Shown: positions 29,162 through 38,382 of the stretch, in pieces
How the letters are laid out: each line of letters starts with the position of its first letter
Position numbering within the stretch: position 1 is the first letter of the stretch
Source of the DNA: CAYUMU01 sp964445985
Lineage (GTDB): Bacteria; Planctomycetota; Planctomycetia; Pirellulales; S012-138
Direction of reading: 5' to 3'
NCBI GenBank assembly: GCA_964445985.1
Contig: CAYUMU010000005.1
Span: forward strand, 1-64,000
DNA length: 64,000 nt
The notes under the pieces: generated by a model
Seen by the model: only the letters and a program-made list of their open reading frames with translations
The model's database searches: none
What the model was told of the DNA's origin: nothing
Made by a program: the position numbers and the translations under genes

Positions 29162-30775
29162 TTACGTGGTGGGCTTTTCCCGCAGCAGCGGGAACAAAAT
29201 GATCTCGCGAATGGTCGGCGTGTTGGTCAGCAGCATCACCAGGCGGTCGATGCCAATGCCGAGTCCGCCCGCCGGGGGCATGCCTTGGCGGAGGGCCCGA
29301 ATGAAGTCGTGGTCCATCTTGGCCATCGAGTCTTCTTCCTTCTGCCCTGCCAATTGCGTGCGGAATAGTTGCTCCTGCAGGTCGGGGTCGTTGAGCTCGG
29401 TGTAGGCGTTGGCGACTTCCATGCCTTGCACAAACAGCTCGAACCGCTCGGCCACGCCGGGGTTTGACTTCTTCCGTTTGGTGAGAGGGCAGATCCCGGC
29501 CGGGTAATCCATCACAAAGATGGGACCGGCCAGGGCGTCTTCCACCTTCTCTTCAAACACCTCGCTCCGGATCACGTCGGGATCTTTGCCGGCGGTTTCC
29601 AGATGCAAGCTCTTGGCATACTTCTCCACGGCCACGGCGTCGTGAGGGTCAACGCCGGTGTGCTCGTGGAAGAGTTCGTAGTATGTTTTCCGTGCGAAGG
29701 GCGGCGTGAAATCGACCGTTTTGGCGCCCCAGGGAAGTAGGCGATTGCCCCCGATGGCGTCGATCGCGCCCACGATCAACTGCTCGGTGAGATCCATCAT
29801 GCTGCGATAATCGCCGTAAGCCTGATAGACCTCGAGCATGGTGAACTCGGGGTTGTGCCGAGGGCTGATGCCTTCGTTGCGATACACGCGTCCCAACTCG
29901 TACACCCGCTCCACGCCGCCGACCAACAACCGCTTTAAGTGCAGCTCGAGAGCAATCCGCAAATACAACTGCATATCGAGCGTGTTGTGATGCGTGATGA
30001 ACGGCCGCGCGGCCGCTCCGCCGGCAATGGCGTGCAGCGTGGGCCCTTCGATTTCCACAAAGCCTTCGCGGCCCAGCGTCTGGCGAATCGACTGCACAAT
30101 CTTGGTGCGATCGAGAAACTTGGCCAGCACGCCATCGGTGTACGCCAGGTCCAGATACCGCATTCGCTGCCGCAATTCGGGATCGGTCAGCCCATGATGC
30201 TTTTCGGGCGGCGGATCAATGGCCTTGGCGTGGAACGTGAGCTGCTCCACAAAGATGGTCAGCTCGCCTGTCTTGGTGCGCCGCAACTCGCCATCGACGC
30301 CAATCAGGTCGCCCAGGTCAAAACATTGGGCCAGGGCCCAGTTGTCTTCGCCCACCTGGTTCTTGCCAACAAAAAGCTGGATATCGCCGGTCCAGTCGCG
30401 GAGCTTGAGGAAGATCAGTTTGCCGGTGGGGCGCTGCAGCACAATCCGGCCAGCCGCGCGCACTTTCGGCCCCGTGAACTCGCCCTTGGGCTGTTGCGAT
30501 AGCCATTCGCGATAGGTTTGCCCGCTGCTGGCCAGCAGATAGCCCCCCTGCTCATCGCGTTCTTCGCTGAGCTCAGGCTGGGCAATTGCCTGGCCGTCTT
30601 CGCCGCGGTATTGAATCTGATCGGCCTGCCGCACAATGTCTTGGATCGATTGGCAGTTGTCGAACCGCTGTCCCCAGGGATCATGCCCTAGCTCGGAGAT
30701 CTTCCGCAATTTCTCCCGGCGCGCGGCTTCTAACGAAGATCCCGCAGATTCGTTCGTGTCTGGCTTTTGGCTCAT
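29162..30775 (-). CDS. lysS: Lysyl-tRNA synthetase (class II)
   Basis: 537 residues. It charges tRNA-Lys with lysine. The N-terminal OB fold binds the anticodon (VRAAGRIVLQRPTGKLIFLK). The class II core shows motif 2 (YRNEGISPRHNPEFTMLEVY) and motif 3 (GLGIGIDRLVMLLT). The start is ATG 30775 (MSQKPDTNESAG); the frame stays open to 31096, but that extension is Arg/Pro-rich and off-family. A divergent tRNA-Lys gene lies 380 bp away, so enzyme and substrate genes are neighbours. Confidence 0.96.
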   Translation of the reverse strand: MSQKPDTNESAGSSLEAARREKLRKISELGHDPWGQRFDNCQSIQDIVRQADQIQYRGEDGQAIAQPELSEERDEQGGYLLASSGQTYREWLSQQPKGEFTGPKVRAAGRIVLQRPTGKLIFLKLRDWTGDIQLFVGKNQVGEDNWALAQCFDLGDLIGVDGELRRTKTGELTIFVEQLTFHAKAIDPPPEKHHGLTDPELRQRMRYLDLAYTDGVLAKFLDRTKIVQSIRQTLGREGFVEIEGPTLHAIAGGAAARPFITHHNTLDMQLYLRIALELHLKRLLVGGVERVYELGRVYRNEGISPRHNPEFTMLEVYQAYGDYRSMMDLTEQLIVGAIDAIGGNRLLPWGAKTVDFTPPFARKTYYELFHEHTGVDPHDAVAVEKYAKSLHLETAGKDPDVIRSEVFEEKVEDALAGPIFVMDYPAGICPLTKRKKSNPGVAERFELFVQGMEVANAYTELNDPDLQEQLFRTQLAGQKEEDSMAKMDHDFIRALRQGMPPAGGLGIGIDRLVMLLTNTPTIREIILFPLLREKPTT

Positions 30776-31155
30776 GGCATCCTTAACAGCGCTGCCGCCC
30801 GCAGGGGGGAGGGCGTCGAAAACATCTCGGCAAAAACGAGAGATTAGCCGCATGGAGGGCAGACCGTCAACTTGAGCCTCGGGTTCGCGGCGCCCAGTGA
30901 ACCTCGGAACGCGACCGCCGTTAAAAACCTGAGGGTCCAGGGGCAAGTTCAAGAACACCGCGGGCATGGGCCGCCAAACTGCTCGCCGCCGTACTGGCAA
31001 AACCAGGCCCAGCGGCCTATCATGCTGCCAGCGAACCTGGGAAACCGCTCGCCCCTCCTTACTGAGGGCGCATTCCCCCTGGGCAAAGGCCGGCAAGGAC
31101 CCATTTTTTGGCCCCTTGGCGAGAAAAGCCTAAACCTATAGACTTCAATCCCTTC
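30776..31155. other. Divergent intergenic region between lysS and tRNA-Lys, 380 bp
   Basis: No protein-like frame is present. It must contain the promoters of lysS (-) and the tRNA (+). I could not pick a convincing T-box or other leader structure. Confidence 0.45.
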
Positions 31156-32346
<1,191 letters not shown>

Positions 32347-32350
<4 letters not shown>

Positions 32351-32709
32351 TTGTCGCGGGTTGTTTTCGCCGGCTTGGCCGCTTGCTTCAATGCCCGATC
32401 GAGCTTGTCGATTGTTGGCACGCTGGGAATATGCTTGCCGGTTTCAATCCGGCTCAGATGCTCAAAACTGATTCCGGCGCGCCGCGCCAATTCCCGCTGG
32501 CTTAATCCCAGGGCCGCGCGTTCCCGAATAATCTTGCGGGCCAGGCTGCCGCGGGCGTATTCCACCGCCGGGTATTCGCCGTTCGCATCGGCCTCGGGCA
32601 GCGGGGGCAAATCCGCGGCTTTCGCCAGGGTTGTCAGCCGTTCATACTCTTGGCGCGGCAACAGCACGTAGGGCTTGCCGTCAATCATCAATGTTTGTTG
32701 CGTTGCCAT
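32347..32709 (-). CDS. XRE-family helix-turn-helix regulator
   Basis: 120 residues. The C-terminal HTH_3 domain (about 62-110: RAALGLSQRELARRAGISFE, then HLSRIETGKHIPSVPTI) binds DNA. The N-terminal 45 residues (MIDGKPYVLLPRQEYERLTT) resemble the antitoxin-like dimerisation segment of PHD/type II antitoxins. It lies between a 70-residue gene (2 bp upstream) and the integrase (4-bp overlap), as an element-control gene. An inverted repeat overlapping the promoter at 33001-33035 is a candidate target. Confidence 0.85.
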
Positions 32710-32711
32710 TC

Positions 32712-32924
32712 TTAGACCGCCTGTAACGGTTGGATGCTGTTGATATGAATCAGCACGACGTGAACGAACCGGTCGGCTTCGTCATCGCCAATGGCAATCC
32801 GATTCTTGCCGATGGCGACAAGTTCCGGGTGACGGACTTCGTAACGCTCGCCGCTGGAAAGCCGCAGTTCAAACGGCTCAAACGGACGCCGGTTAAGCCA
32901 TTCTCGAATCGTGTCCGCGTTCAT
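32712..32924 (-). CDS. Small hypothetical protein of an integrative element, 70 residues
   Basis: The start is ATG 32924, set by the SD AGGAG eight bases upstream on the minus strand. The protein MNADTIREWLNRRPFEPFEL continues with a beta-rich middle (VRHPELVAIGKNRIAIGDDE) and HVVLIHINSIQPL. I recall similar short proteins in planctomycete genomes, but no function is known. It is the first gene of a three-gene unit with the XRE regulator and the integrase. Confidence 0.75.
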   Translation of the reverse strand: MNADTIREWLNRRPFEPFELRLSSGERYEVRHPELVAIGKNRIAIGDDEADRFVHVVLIHINSIQPLQAV

Positions 32925-32981
32925 GGATTCTCCTTTCATCAACCAAAGGGGACTAGCGTCAGGCGTCAACGCCATGCGGTT

Positions 32982-33010
32982 ATCCTAACGATAGATGATT
33001 GGTGTATCAA
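32982..33010 (-). promoter_or_regulatory. Sigma-70-type promoter of the XRE/integrase unit
   Basis: On the minus strand, TTGATA (33010-33005) and TAGGAT (32987-32982) are spaced by exactly 17 bases and lie about 58 bp before ATG 32924. The -35 box matches consensus at 5 of 6 positions and the -10 box at 4 of 6. Confidence 0.5.
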
Positions 33011-33035
33011 TGTAAAAACATGTAGTTGATGCACC
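33001..33035. promoter_or_regulatory. Inverted repeat overlapping the -35 box, candidate XRE operator
   Basis: GGTGTATCAA (33001-33010) faces TTGATGCACC (33026-33035), nine of ten bases paired. The centre ATGTAAAAACAT is itself palindromic. It is AT-rich in a GC-rich setting and covers the -35 box, a usual place for a repressor site. Confidence 0.45.
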
Positions 33036-33323
33036 CCGGCAGCCAGGTATCGGCGCGAATCGCGGGGCCGCAACCGCCTTGAACCGCCGCTTCATGCGTT
33101 TCACGTTCTCGCGAGTCGCCTGGGCGCGCCGTGGCGGGTCGCAATCCAGGCAACGCGAGTCGCCCACAATCGGCCACCACGCCGCCAGGCTGCCGCATCG
33201 CGGGCAAGCTTCGCCCGGTTCTTCGCACGCTTCCCAGGGTTCGATGGATTCCGGCTTGCCGTGGGGCTGCAACCATCGGCTTTCTCGTTCCAAGACAAAA
33301 GTTGGAACATCCTCCACAAGCAT
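33007..33323 (-). pseudogene. Zinc-ribbon C-terminal remnant of an element gene
   Basis: From ATG 33323 the frame reads a plausible protein tail with two CxxC knuckles (EACPRCGSLAAWW and DSRCLDCDPP) and a basic helix (ENVKRMKRRFKAVAAP). Such tails end replication or primase-type proteins of planctomycete mobile elements. The upstream part of the gene is missing, and the frame runs on into the promoter of the XRE unit. It is most likely a truncated leftover. Confidence 0.45.
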
Positions 33324-33401
33324 CGGCTCCGAACCACTTGGCCCCGCTGTGTGTCGATTTGAGGCAGGTGACTGGTACAATTCGTGACACGAGGTCGTGA
33401 A

Positions 33402-35027
33402 ATGGGTATTTTCGACAAGCTGTTCGGCAACATTGGGGATGAGGCGGGCGAACCGCCTTCGATGCCTTGGGATCAGCGTCCGTCCATTTACGATCATGTT
33501 CGGTCGCATACAAACCCTGATCAGCCGGGACTGACCAAGGGCGGAGAAACGCTTCCCGATGAGGTTCGTGTCAACGAAGGCTCTAAGATTCGTTGGGCAG
33601 CCGGTGCGATTGATGGCGTGATGGGACATCACATGGGACAAGGCGAGAACGACGAGCTTGTCCGCAAGGCGGTCGATCTTGTGTTGGCCTACTGCGAAAG
33701 TCCTACGGCAACAACCAAGGCCGCCCTCTACCACCACGTCATCGAAGGCAACGCTCTGCCGCTGATTGATCCGATCATCGAGGCGCTCATCGGCAACGAG
33801 CAGCTTAACCATGATCGTCTTTACGAACTGGCCTACTCGTTTGTAACGGAAGCACCCGATCGAGAGCCGGTGAAGTTCGGCATCGCCCTGCTTGGTTTGT
33901 ACCGCAACTCGGAAAACGAGGTTCTGTTCCAGACGATGGGGCGGCATGAAGAATTCACGCTGTTCTGCGCTGTTGCATTGTCCAACCTGAGCGACGATCC
34001 TGAACCATCGCTGTGGATGCTCGCACGCAATGTGAACGGCTGGGGAAGAATCCATGTCGTTGAGCGTCTGGCGCAGACCGAGAACTGCGAGATCAAGAAC
34101 TGGCTGCTGCGGGAAGGATATCGCAACTCGGTGATGTACGAGTACCTCGCCTACACCTGCGCCACAGCAGGAGGGCTGCTCTCTGCCCTGAGTGAAGACA
34201 TTGTTGATCGAGAACTGCTGACTTCCGCCGGCGAGATTCTTGCGGCACTGATCTTGGGTGGTCCCGCCCAGGACATCGACGATTACGAGGATGGCGCATT
34301 GGCCGTCGAAATGTTTCTGGGGCAGATGGAATCATTTGCGGACACGCTCGACGATTTCGCTCACATCCACACGATTAAGCAGTTTCTCTCCAACGAGGCC
34401 GCCGATTGGGAACCTCGTGCGGAGCGAGGTTGGACCAGCGAGCGGCGGAATGATCTTCGTGCGACTTGTGACCGAATCTTGAACCGCCCCCAATGGCCCG
34501 ATCTGGCTCGTCAAGGTCTTGCCAGCGACGACGACATGGAGTTTCATCGAGCCAATCAAGTCGCCGAAGCCCTCGGTCTGGAAACGTGGCAAGTTCATTG
34601 GCGACGGTTGCAGGAGCAGCCGACCGATTCAGGTCGCTGGTATCAAGTGATGGCGTGTTGCGATGAAGGCCGAATTGCTGACGCTATTGCTTTTGCGGAG
34701 CAGAGCATCGATCTGGAACAGATCGCCACCGGCCCCGCAGATGAGATGGGTCTTGGCCCCGGCTGGGAACATCACCAGTGCCTGGATTACGTCGTTCAGG
34801 AACTTCGCAAGTTTCCCGGTTACGGAAGCCGCCTGATTCAAGCCGGTCTTCGCAGTCCCGTCGTTCGCAACCGGAATAGGGCGGTCGCCGCACTGGCGGC
34901 ATGGGGACATGATCGATGGGATGACGAACTGCGTACCGCACTCGAAGCTGCGGCGAAGATCGAGCCGGAGGAGGATGTGCGTGGACGGATGGAGAAAGTT
35001 CTCCGAGGCGAGCGGATAGGAGATTGA
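33402..35027 (+). CDS. Large alpha-helical (HEAT-like) protein of unknown function
   Basis: 541 residues. The N-terminus has MGIFDKLFGNIGDEAGEPPS and then PWDQRPSIYDHV. The rest is helix pairs typical of HEAT/ARM solenoids (ALYHHVIEGNALPLIDPIIE, AVAALAAWGHDRWDDELRTA). No catalytic motif, signal peptide or membrane segment is seen. ATG 33402 is chosen over the upstream start at 33384. The NADAR fragment begins 4 bp after its stop, so the two were an operon. It lies in the tRNA-Lys island and looks less GC-rich than flanking core genes (visual impression, not measured). Confidence 0.75.
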   Translation: MGIFDKLFGNIGDEAGEPPSMPWDQRPSIYDHVRSHTNPDQPGLTKGGETLPDEVRVNEGSKIRWAAGAIDGVMGHHMGQGENDELVRKAVDLVLAYCESPTATTKAALYHHVIEGNALPLIDPIIEALIGNEQLNHDRLYELAYSFVTEAPDREPVKFGIALLGLYRNSENEVLFQTMGRHEEFTLFCAVALSNLSDDPEPSLWMLARNVNGWGRIHVVERLAQTENCEIKNWLLREGYRNSVMYEYLAYTCATAGGLLSALSEDIVDRELLTSAGEILAALILGGPAQDIDDYEDGALAVEMFLGQMESFADTLDDFAHIHTIKQFLSNEAADWEPRAERGWTSERRNDLRATCDRILNRPQWPDLARQGLASDDDMEFHRANQVAEALGLETWQVHWRRLQEQPTDSGRWYQVMACCDEGRIADAIAFAEQSIDLEQIATGPADEMGLGPGWEHHQCLDYVVQELRKFPGYGSRLIQAGLRSPVVRNRNRAVAALAAWGHDRWDDELRTALEAAAKIEPEEDVRGRMEKVLRGERIGD

Positions 35028-35031
35028 AACC

Positions 35032-35298
35032 GTGTCCGAACAACAGAAGCAGGCAGTCATCAACTTCTATAGCGTGAGCGACGAGTACGGCGAATTCTCG
35101 AACTTCGCTCCGTACCCGATTCGCCTCGACGACAAGCTATGGCCAACTTCTGAACATTACTTTCAGGCTCAGAAGTTTCAGGACGACGCCCACCAGGAAG
35201 AAGTTCGCAATGCGAACCCCATCTTTGATTTCAACATCTTCTCCGGCGAAGTCGTAGATGCTTTCGTGATGGGGATTCAGCGATTTAAGAAATTCTAG
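35032..35298 (+). pseudogene. Truncated NADAR (YbiA-like) domain gene
   Basis: From GTG 35032, residues 10-60 match the N-terminal part of the NADAR family (INFYSVSDEYGEFSNFAPYP, PTSEHYFQAQKF). NADAR domains are N-glycosidases acting on ADP-ribosylated substrates or riboflavin intermediates and are about 150 residues long. Here homology ends near codon 62 (about 35210-35218). The remaining 27 codons are antisense to the next gene, so the catalytic core is lost. The SD ATAGGAG lies inside the end of the preceding gene. Confidence 0.75.
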
Positions 35299-35598
35299 CA
35301 GACGCTCGTGGAACGTCTCAGCCGAATGCTGCCAGTCGCATGCCTTAACCTTTGCCGAGATCAGATCGTGCACACCTATCCGGCAGCCGACAGGTGCGCT
35401 GGCGCTGATCCATCCTTCGGCGAACTTTCTGGCCAAAAAATCGACATCCACGGCTCCCCAGCACTCGAAGAGTCCGTCAGCGAAGACTTTAATTTCTGTG
35501 AAGTAGTAGTTGAGGTTATGAATGAAGGCGGGAACCGCCACGCCGGGGACGGCAGGTAGCGAGGCGGGCTTTATGCGATGGATTCGTGCTGTGGTCAT
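35137..35598 (-). CDS. Hypothetical protein, 153 residues, C-terminus probably replaced
   Basis: From ATG 35598 the protein MTTARIHRIKPASLPAVPGV continues with a beta-strand-rich region (NLNYYFTEIKVFADGLFECW) and a helical part (SAETFHERLLEFLKSLNPHH), ending its natural-looking part around IKDGVRIA. The last 20 or so residues are read antisense through the NADAR fragment and look like an artefact of a deletion joining two genes tail to tail. No family name can be given. Confidence 0.6.
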   Translation of the reverse strand: MTTARIHRIKPASLPAVPGVAVPAFIHNLNYYFTEIKVFADGLFECWGAVDVDFLARKFAEGWISASAPVGCRIGVHDLISAKVKACDWQHSAETFHERLLEFLKSLNPHHESIYDFAGEDVEIKDGVRIANFFLVGVVLKLLSLKVMFRSWP

Positions 35599-35911
35599 CT
35601 GTCGTTCCAATGAATTGTCTCGGCTGTACCGGGGACGGCAGGTCCGCAGCGAACTCCGCAGTCCCGGAGCCAGCCCACCCACGGCGTGAAAGCAAGCCAA
35701 GCCGGCAAAACTCCCCACTCCACCAACTATACGGCCCCTGCCCGGCTACCGCGGCGCCGCGGCTCGACTCCCAAAAAGGCATCTTTCCTCAACACTTTCT
35801 CCGCCCTTTGCAAAGCCCTCGGCAGGCGGTAAATTATAGGCTTGGCGCAATTTTGCCTTTGTGGTTTGCCCTGCGGCCGGCGGTTTGGCGCAGGCAACGG
35901 ATTTTGGAGAG
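35599..35911. other. Divergent intergenic region, 313 bp
   Basis: This is the right edge of the accessory island. I looked here for a duplicated tRNA-Lys 3' end (an attachment site) and did not find one. No gene is supported. Confidence 0.4.
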
Positions 35912-37246
35912 ATGCCCCCCATGTCCACTGGCGTGTCGGTTGATGTTAAAGAGCTGGTGCTCGCGAACAATACCTTTGGTCCCAACGAAGTGCAGGCCAT
36001 TGTGCGGGGGATTGCCGAAGATGGAGGCAATTTCCGTGCTTTGCGCGAAGCCGTGCAGCAGTTGGAAGGTCGCGGAGACCTGACCCCGGCCATGAAAGTC
36101 CGGCTGGGCGTTTGCACCTACCTGCTGGGGAAGTTTCCCAGGGCCGTGGAATACCTTTCCAAGGCCGATGGCGGCGCCCTGGCCCTGTTCTACCTGGCCA
36201 AAACCTATCATGCTCAAGGTGAGCACCAAAAGGCGATCGACCAATATTCGGCGGCCGCTCAAGCCGGTTACACGGCGGCCGATTGTGCCCTGGGCAAGGC
36301 CGAATCGCTCCGTTGCAGCGATAAAGCCCCCGAGGCGCTGGCCCAACTGGACGAACTTTCGGGCTCGGTGGAGCAAACCGCGGAATACCTGTATCAACGC
36401 GGCGCCACCGTGGCCGCGATTGGCGGGAACCCCGAAGAAGTGGTCGCCCTCTACGAACGGGCCGTGCAAGTCAACGGCAACCACTCCGGCGCCCTGTTCG
36501 GCCTGGCCCTGGAGAACGACCGCCGCGGCAATGATCGTGAAGCCCTGCAGCTTTACGAGCGGGCCGCTCGCCAGGCGCCTTCGAATGTCGGCACCCTGCT
36601 CAACCTGGGCGTGCTGTACGAAGACGCCAATCGCTTCGACCAGGCGGCCCGCTGCTATCAACGCATCCTCGACGACTACCCCAGCCATCCCCAGGCCCGG
36701 CTATACCTGAAAGACGCCAGGGCATCGACCGAGCAAGACTACGACGAAGACGCCCAGCGCCGCCAGGACCGCCTGCAGCAGGTGCTGAGCGTGCCTGTCA
36801 CCGATTTCGAGCTTTCGGTTCGCAGCCGCAATTGCCTGCAGCGGATGGGCATTCAGTCGCTGGGCGACCTGACCCGCATCAGCGAACAGCAACTGCTAGG
36901 CAGCAAGAACTTCGGCGAAACCTCGCTGGTCGAAATCCGGGAAATGATGGTTTCCAAGGGCTTGGAAATCGGCCAGTTTGCCACCGACCGCTCCACGCCC
37001 GACTACGGCGTGGAAGCTGAATCGCTCAGCCAGGAAGAACAGGCCCTGATCAATCGGCCGGTGGCCGAGCTCAACCTGTCGGTGCGAGCGCGCAAGTGCA
37101 TGATTCGCTTGGGCATCTCCACGGTGGGCGAGCTGATGCGGCGCACGGGCGACGAACTGCTGGAGTGCAAAAACTTCGGCGTGACCAGCCTCAACGAGGT
37201 TCGCGAAAAGCTGACCCTCAACGGGCTGAAGCTCCGCGGCGATTGA
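35912..37246 (+). CDS. TPR protein with two RNA polymerase alpha-CTD-like domains
   Basis: 444 residues. TPR-like repeats fill about 75-275 (ALFYLAKTYHAQGEHQKAID, GTLLNLGVLYEDANRFDQAA). Two tandem alpha-CTD-like helix-hairpin-helix domains follow, about 305-365 (PVTDFELSVRSRNCLQRMGI, NFGETSLVEIREM) and 385-444 (PVAELNLSVRARKCMIRLGI, NFGVTSLNEVREK). The first keeps equivalents of E. coli alpha Arg265, Asn268, Cys269, Gly296, Ser299 and Glu302, with Thr at Lys298. The second has Lys at Asn268. It may bind UP-element-like DNA or sigma/activators while the TPRs recruit partners. The start could be 35912 or 35921; GGAG at 35905 does not decide. The gene ends in a strong terminator. Confidence 0.85.
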   Translation: MPPMSTGVSVDVKELVLANNTFGPNEVQAIVRGIAEDGGNFRALREAVQQLEGRGDLTPAMKVRLGVCTYLLGKFPRAVEYLSKADGGALALFYLAKTYHAQGEHQKAIDQYSAAAQAGYTAADCALGKAESLRCSDKAPEALAQLDELSGSVEQTAEYLYQRGATVAAIGGNPEEVVALYERAVQVNGNHSGALFGLALENDRRGNDREALQLYERAARQAPSNVGTLLNLGVLYEDANRFDQAARCYQRILDDYPSHPQARLYLKDARASTEQDYDEDAQRRQDRLQQVLSVPVTDFELSVRSRNCLQRMGIQSLGDLTRISEQQLLGSKNFGETSLVEIREMMVSKGLEIGQFATDRSTPDYGVEAESLSQEEQALINRPVAELNLSVRARKCMIRLGISTVGELMRRTGDELLECKNFGVTSLNEVREKLTLNGLKLRGD

Positions 37247-37896
37247 GCCGAGCAATCCCTCCAACAACCTTGCGGTAGCAAAACGCCGAGCGGCACACAT
37301 CGCTCGGCGTTTTTGCCGCGCTCATTTTCGTCGTCCCGGCGAAGGCGGGGACCCAGTGCGCGAAAAGTGATCCAAAGAACTGCGGCCCCAAGAGCAACGA
37401 TCCATTTGCCGTTTTGCGGATCCAGAAGGATGTCGACGCCCTTGGGGGGACGACGCATTCTTTCCAGACCATAAAGTCCCCGTCCTTCATCGATCTTCGC
37501 AGGGTCGCCGCGTCTTTTTAAAATCCGCAGGCTTTGTAAATCGCGGAACCAGGCGCTTTTGGGCTGGGATCATTGCGCGGGGGCGTTCCAGACGATTACC
37601 TGTTCTGCAAGCTCACTCAAGCGCAAGGTCAACCACGACAGGGACAGCGCCAGCTTGACCAGCCACACCGAATGTAACGTCGGTCTGGCAGGCAACTTCC
37701 ACTCCCTACGGATTGGTAGCGAGGATCTGGGAGGCAGAGCCGTTCGGTGTTTTTCCGGAGGGGTTCTGCTCCGCTTCGCGGCACGGGTTGGAAGAATCGG
37801 CATTGTTCCCGTCAGGGGGATTTGGTAGTCAGATCCCGAGAGACCACGCGCCCCTCTCGCGGCGCGGGAAGCTCCCGCCAAACGAGGTAGAGAAGC
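37247..37896. other. Intergenic region, 650 bp
   Basis: It contains the terminator at 37281-37314 and a CCGGCGAAGGCGGGGAC-type palindrome near 37330. The remaining frames are not protein-like. The SD CGAGG for the next gene is at 37883. Confidence 0.45.
37281..37314 (+). terminator. Rho-independent terminator
   Basis: AACGCCGAGCG pairs with CGCTCGGCGTT around an 8-base loop and is followed by a short T-run. It lies 35 bp after the TPR/alpha-CTD gene. Confidence 0.85.
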
Positions 37897-38175
37897 ATGC
37901 AAATTTACGGCCCATCCCAGATTCATCAGGCCCACGCGATCAGCCGTCCGCAAACCGCCCAGGCTCCGCCGGCGGCAGCGGCCACGCCCTCGACCAGCAC
38001 TTCCGACGTGCTGGAAATCTCCGACGTCGGCAATTTTGTGGATCAGGTTCACGACCTGCCCGAAATTCGCCACGAGCGCGTGCAGCAAATCCGCGAGGCT
38101 TTGTCCAACGGCAGCTACGACATTGAAGGTCACCTTCAGATGGCCCTCGGCTCGCTGCTGGACGAGATCGGCTAG
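37897..38175 (+). CDS. FlgM-like anti-sigma factor
   Basis: 92 residues. The N-terminal half is Ala/Pro/Ser-rich and disordered (QAPPAAAATPSTSTSD). The C-terminal half carries the FlgM-type helices (LPEIRHERVQQIREALSNGS and YDIEGHLQMALGSLLDEI). FlgM binds the flagellar sigma factor and blocks late flagellar genes until it is exported. No other flagellar gene is in the window, so the partner sigma is elsewhere. A terminator follows. Confidence 0.75.
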   Translation: MQIYGPSQIHQAHAISRPQTAQAPPAAAATPSTSTSDVLEISDVGNFVDQVHDLPEIRHERVQQIREALSNGSYDIEGHLQMALGSLLDEIG

Positions 38176-38236
38176 TCTCGTCGGCCGCCGCGCCCCTTGG
38201 CCCGCGGCGCACCACACGGCAACCCACCATCTTCGC

Positions 38237-38270
38237 AAGCCCCGCTACCCAGGCGGGGCTTGTTTTGTTG
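38237..38270 (+). terminator. Rho-independent terminator
   Basis: AAGCCCCGC (38237-38245) pairs with GCGGGGCTT (38253-38261) and is followed by TGTTTTGTT, 62 bp after the FlgM-like gene. Confidence 0.75.
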
Positions 38271-38382
38271 GCCCACGTTGCCAGGCCAGTCCCCGCGCGC
38301 AGCGCGTACCATCGCCAGCACGAATGGGTTACAATCGTTGGATTGAGCTTACTCATTCGTGCCAAGCAACCCAACGCGGACC

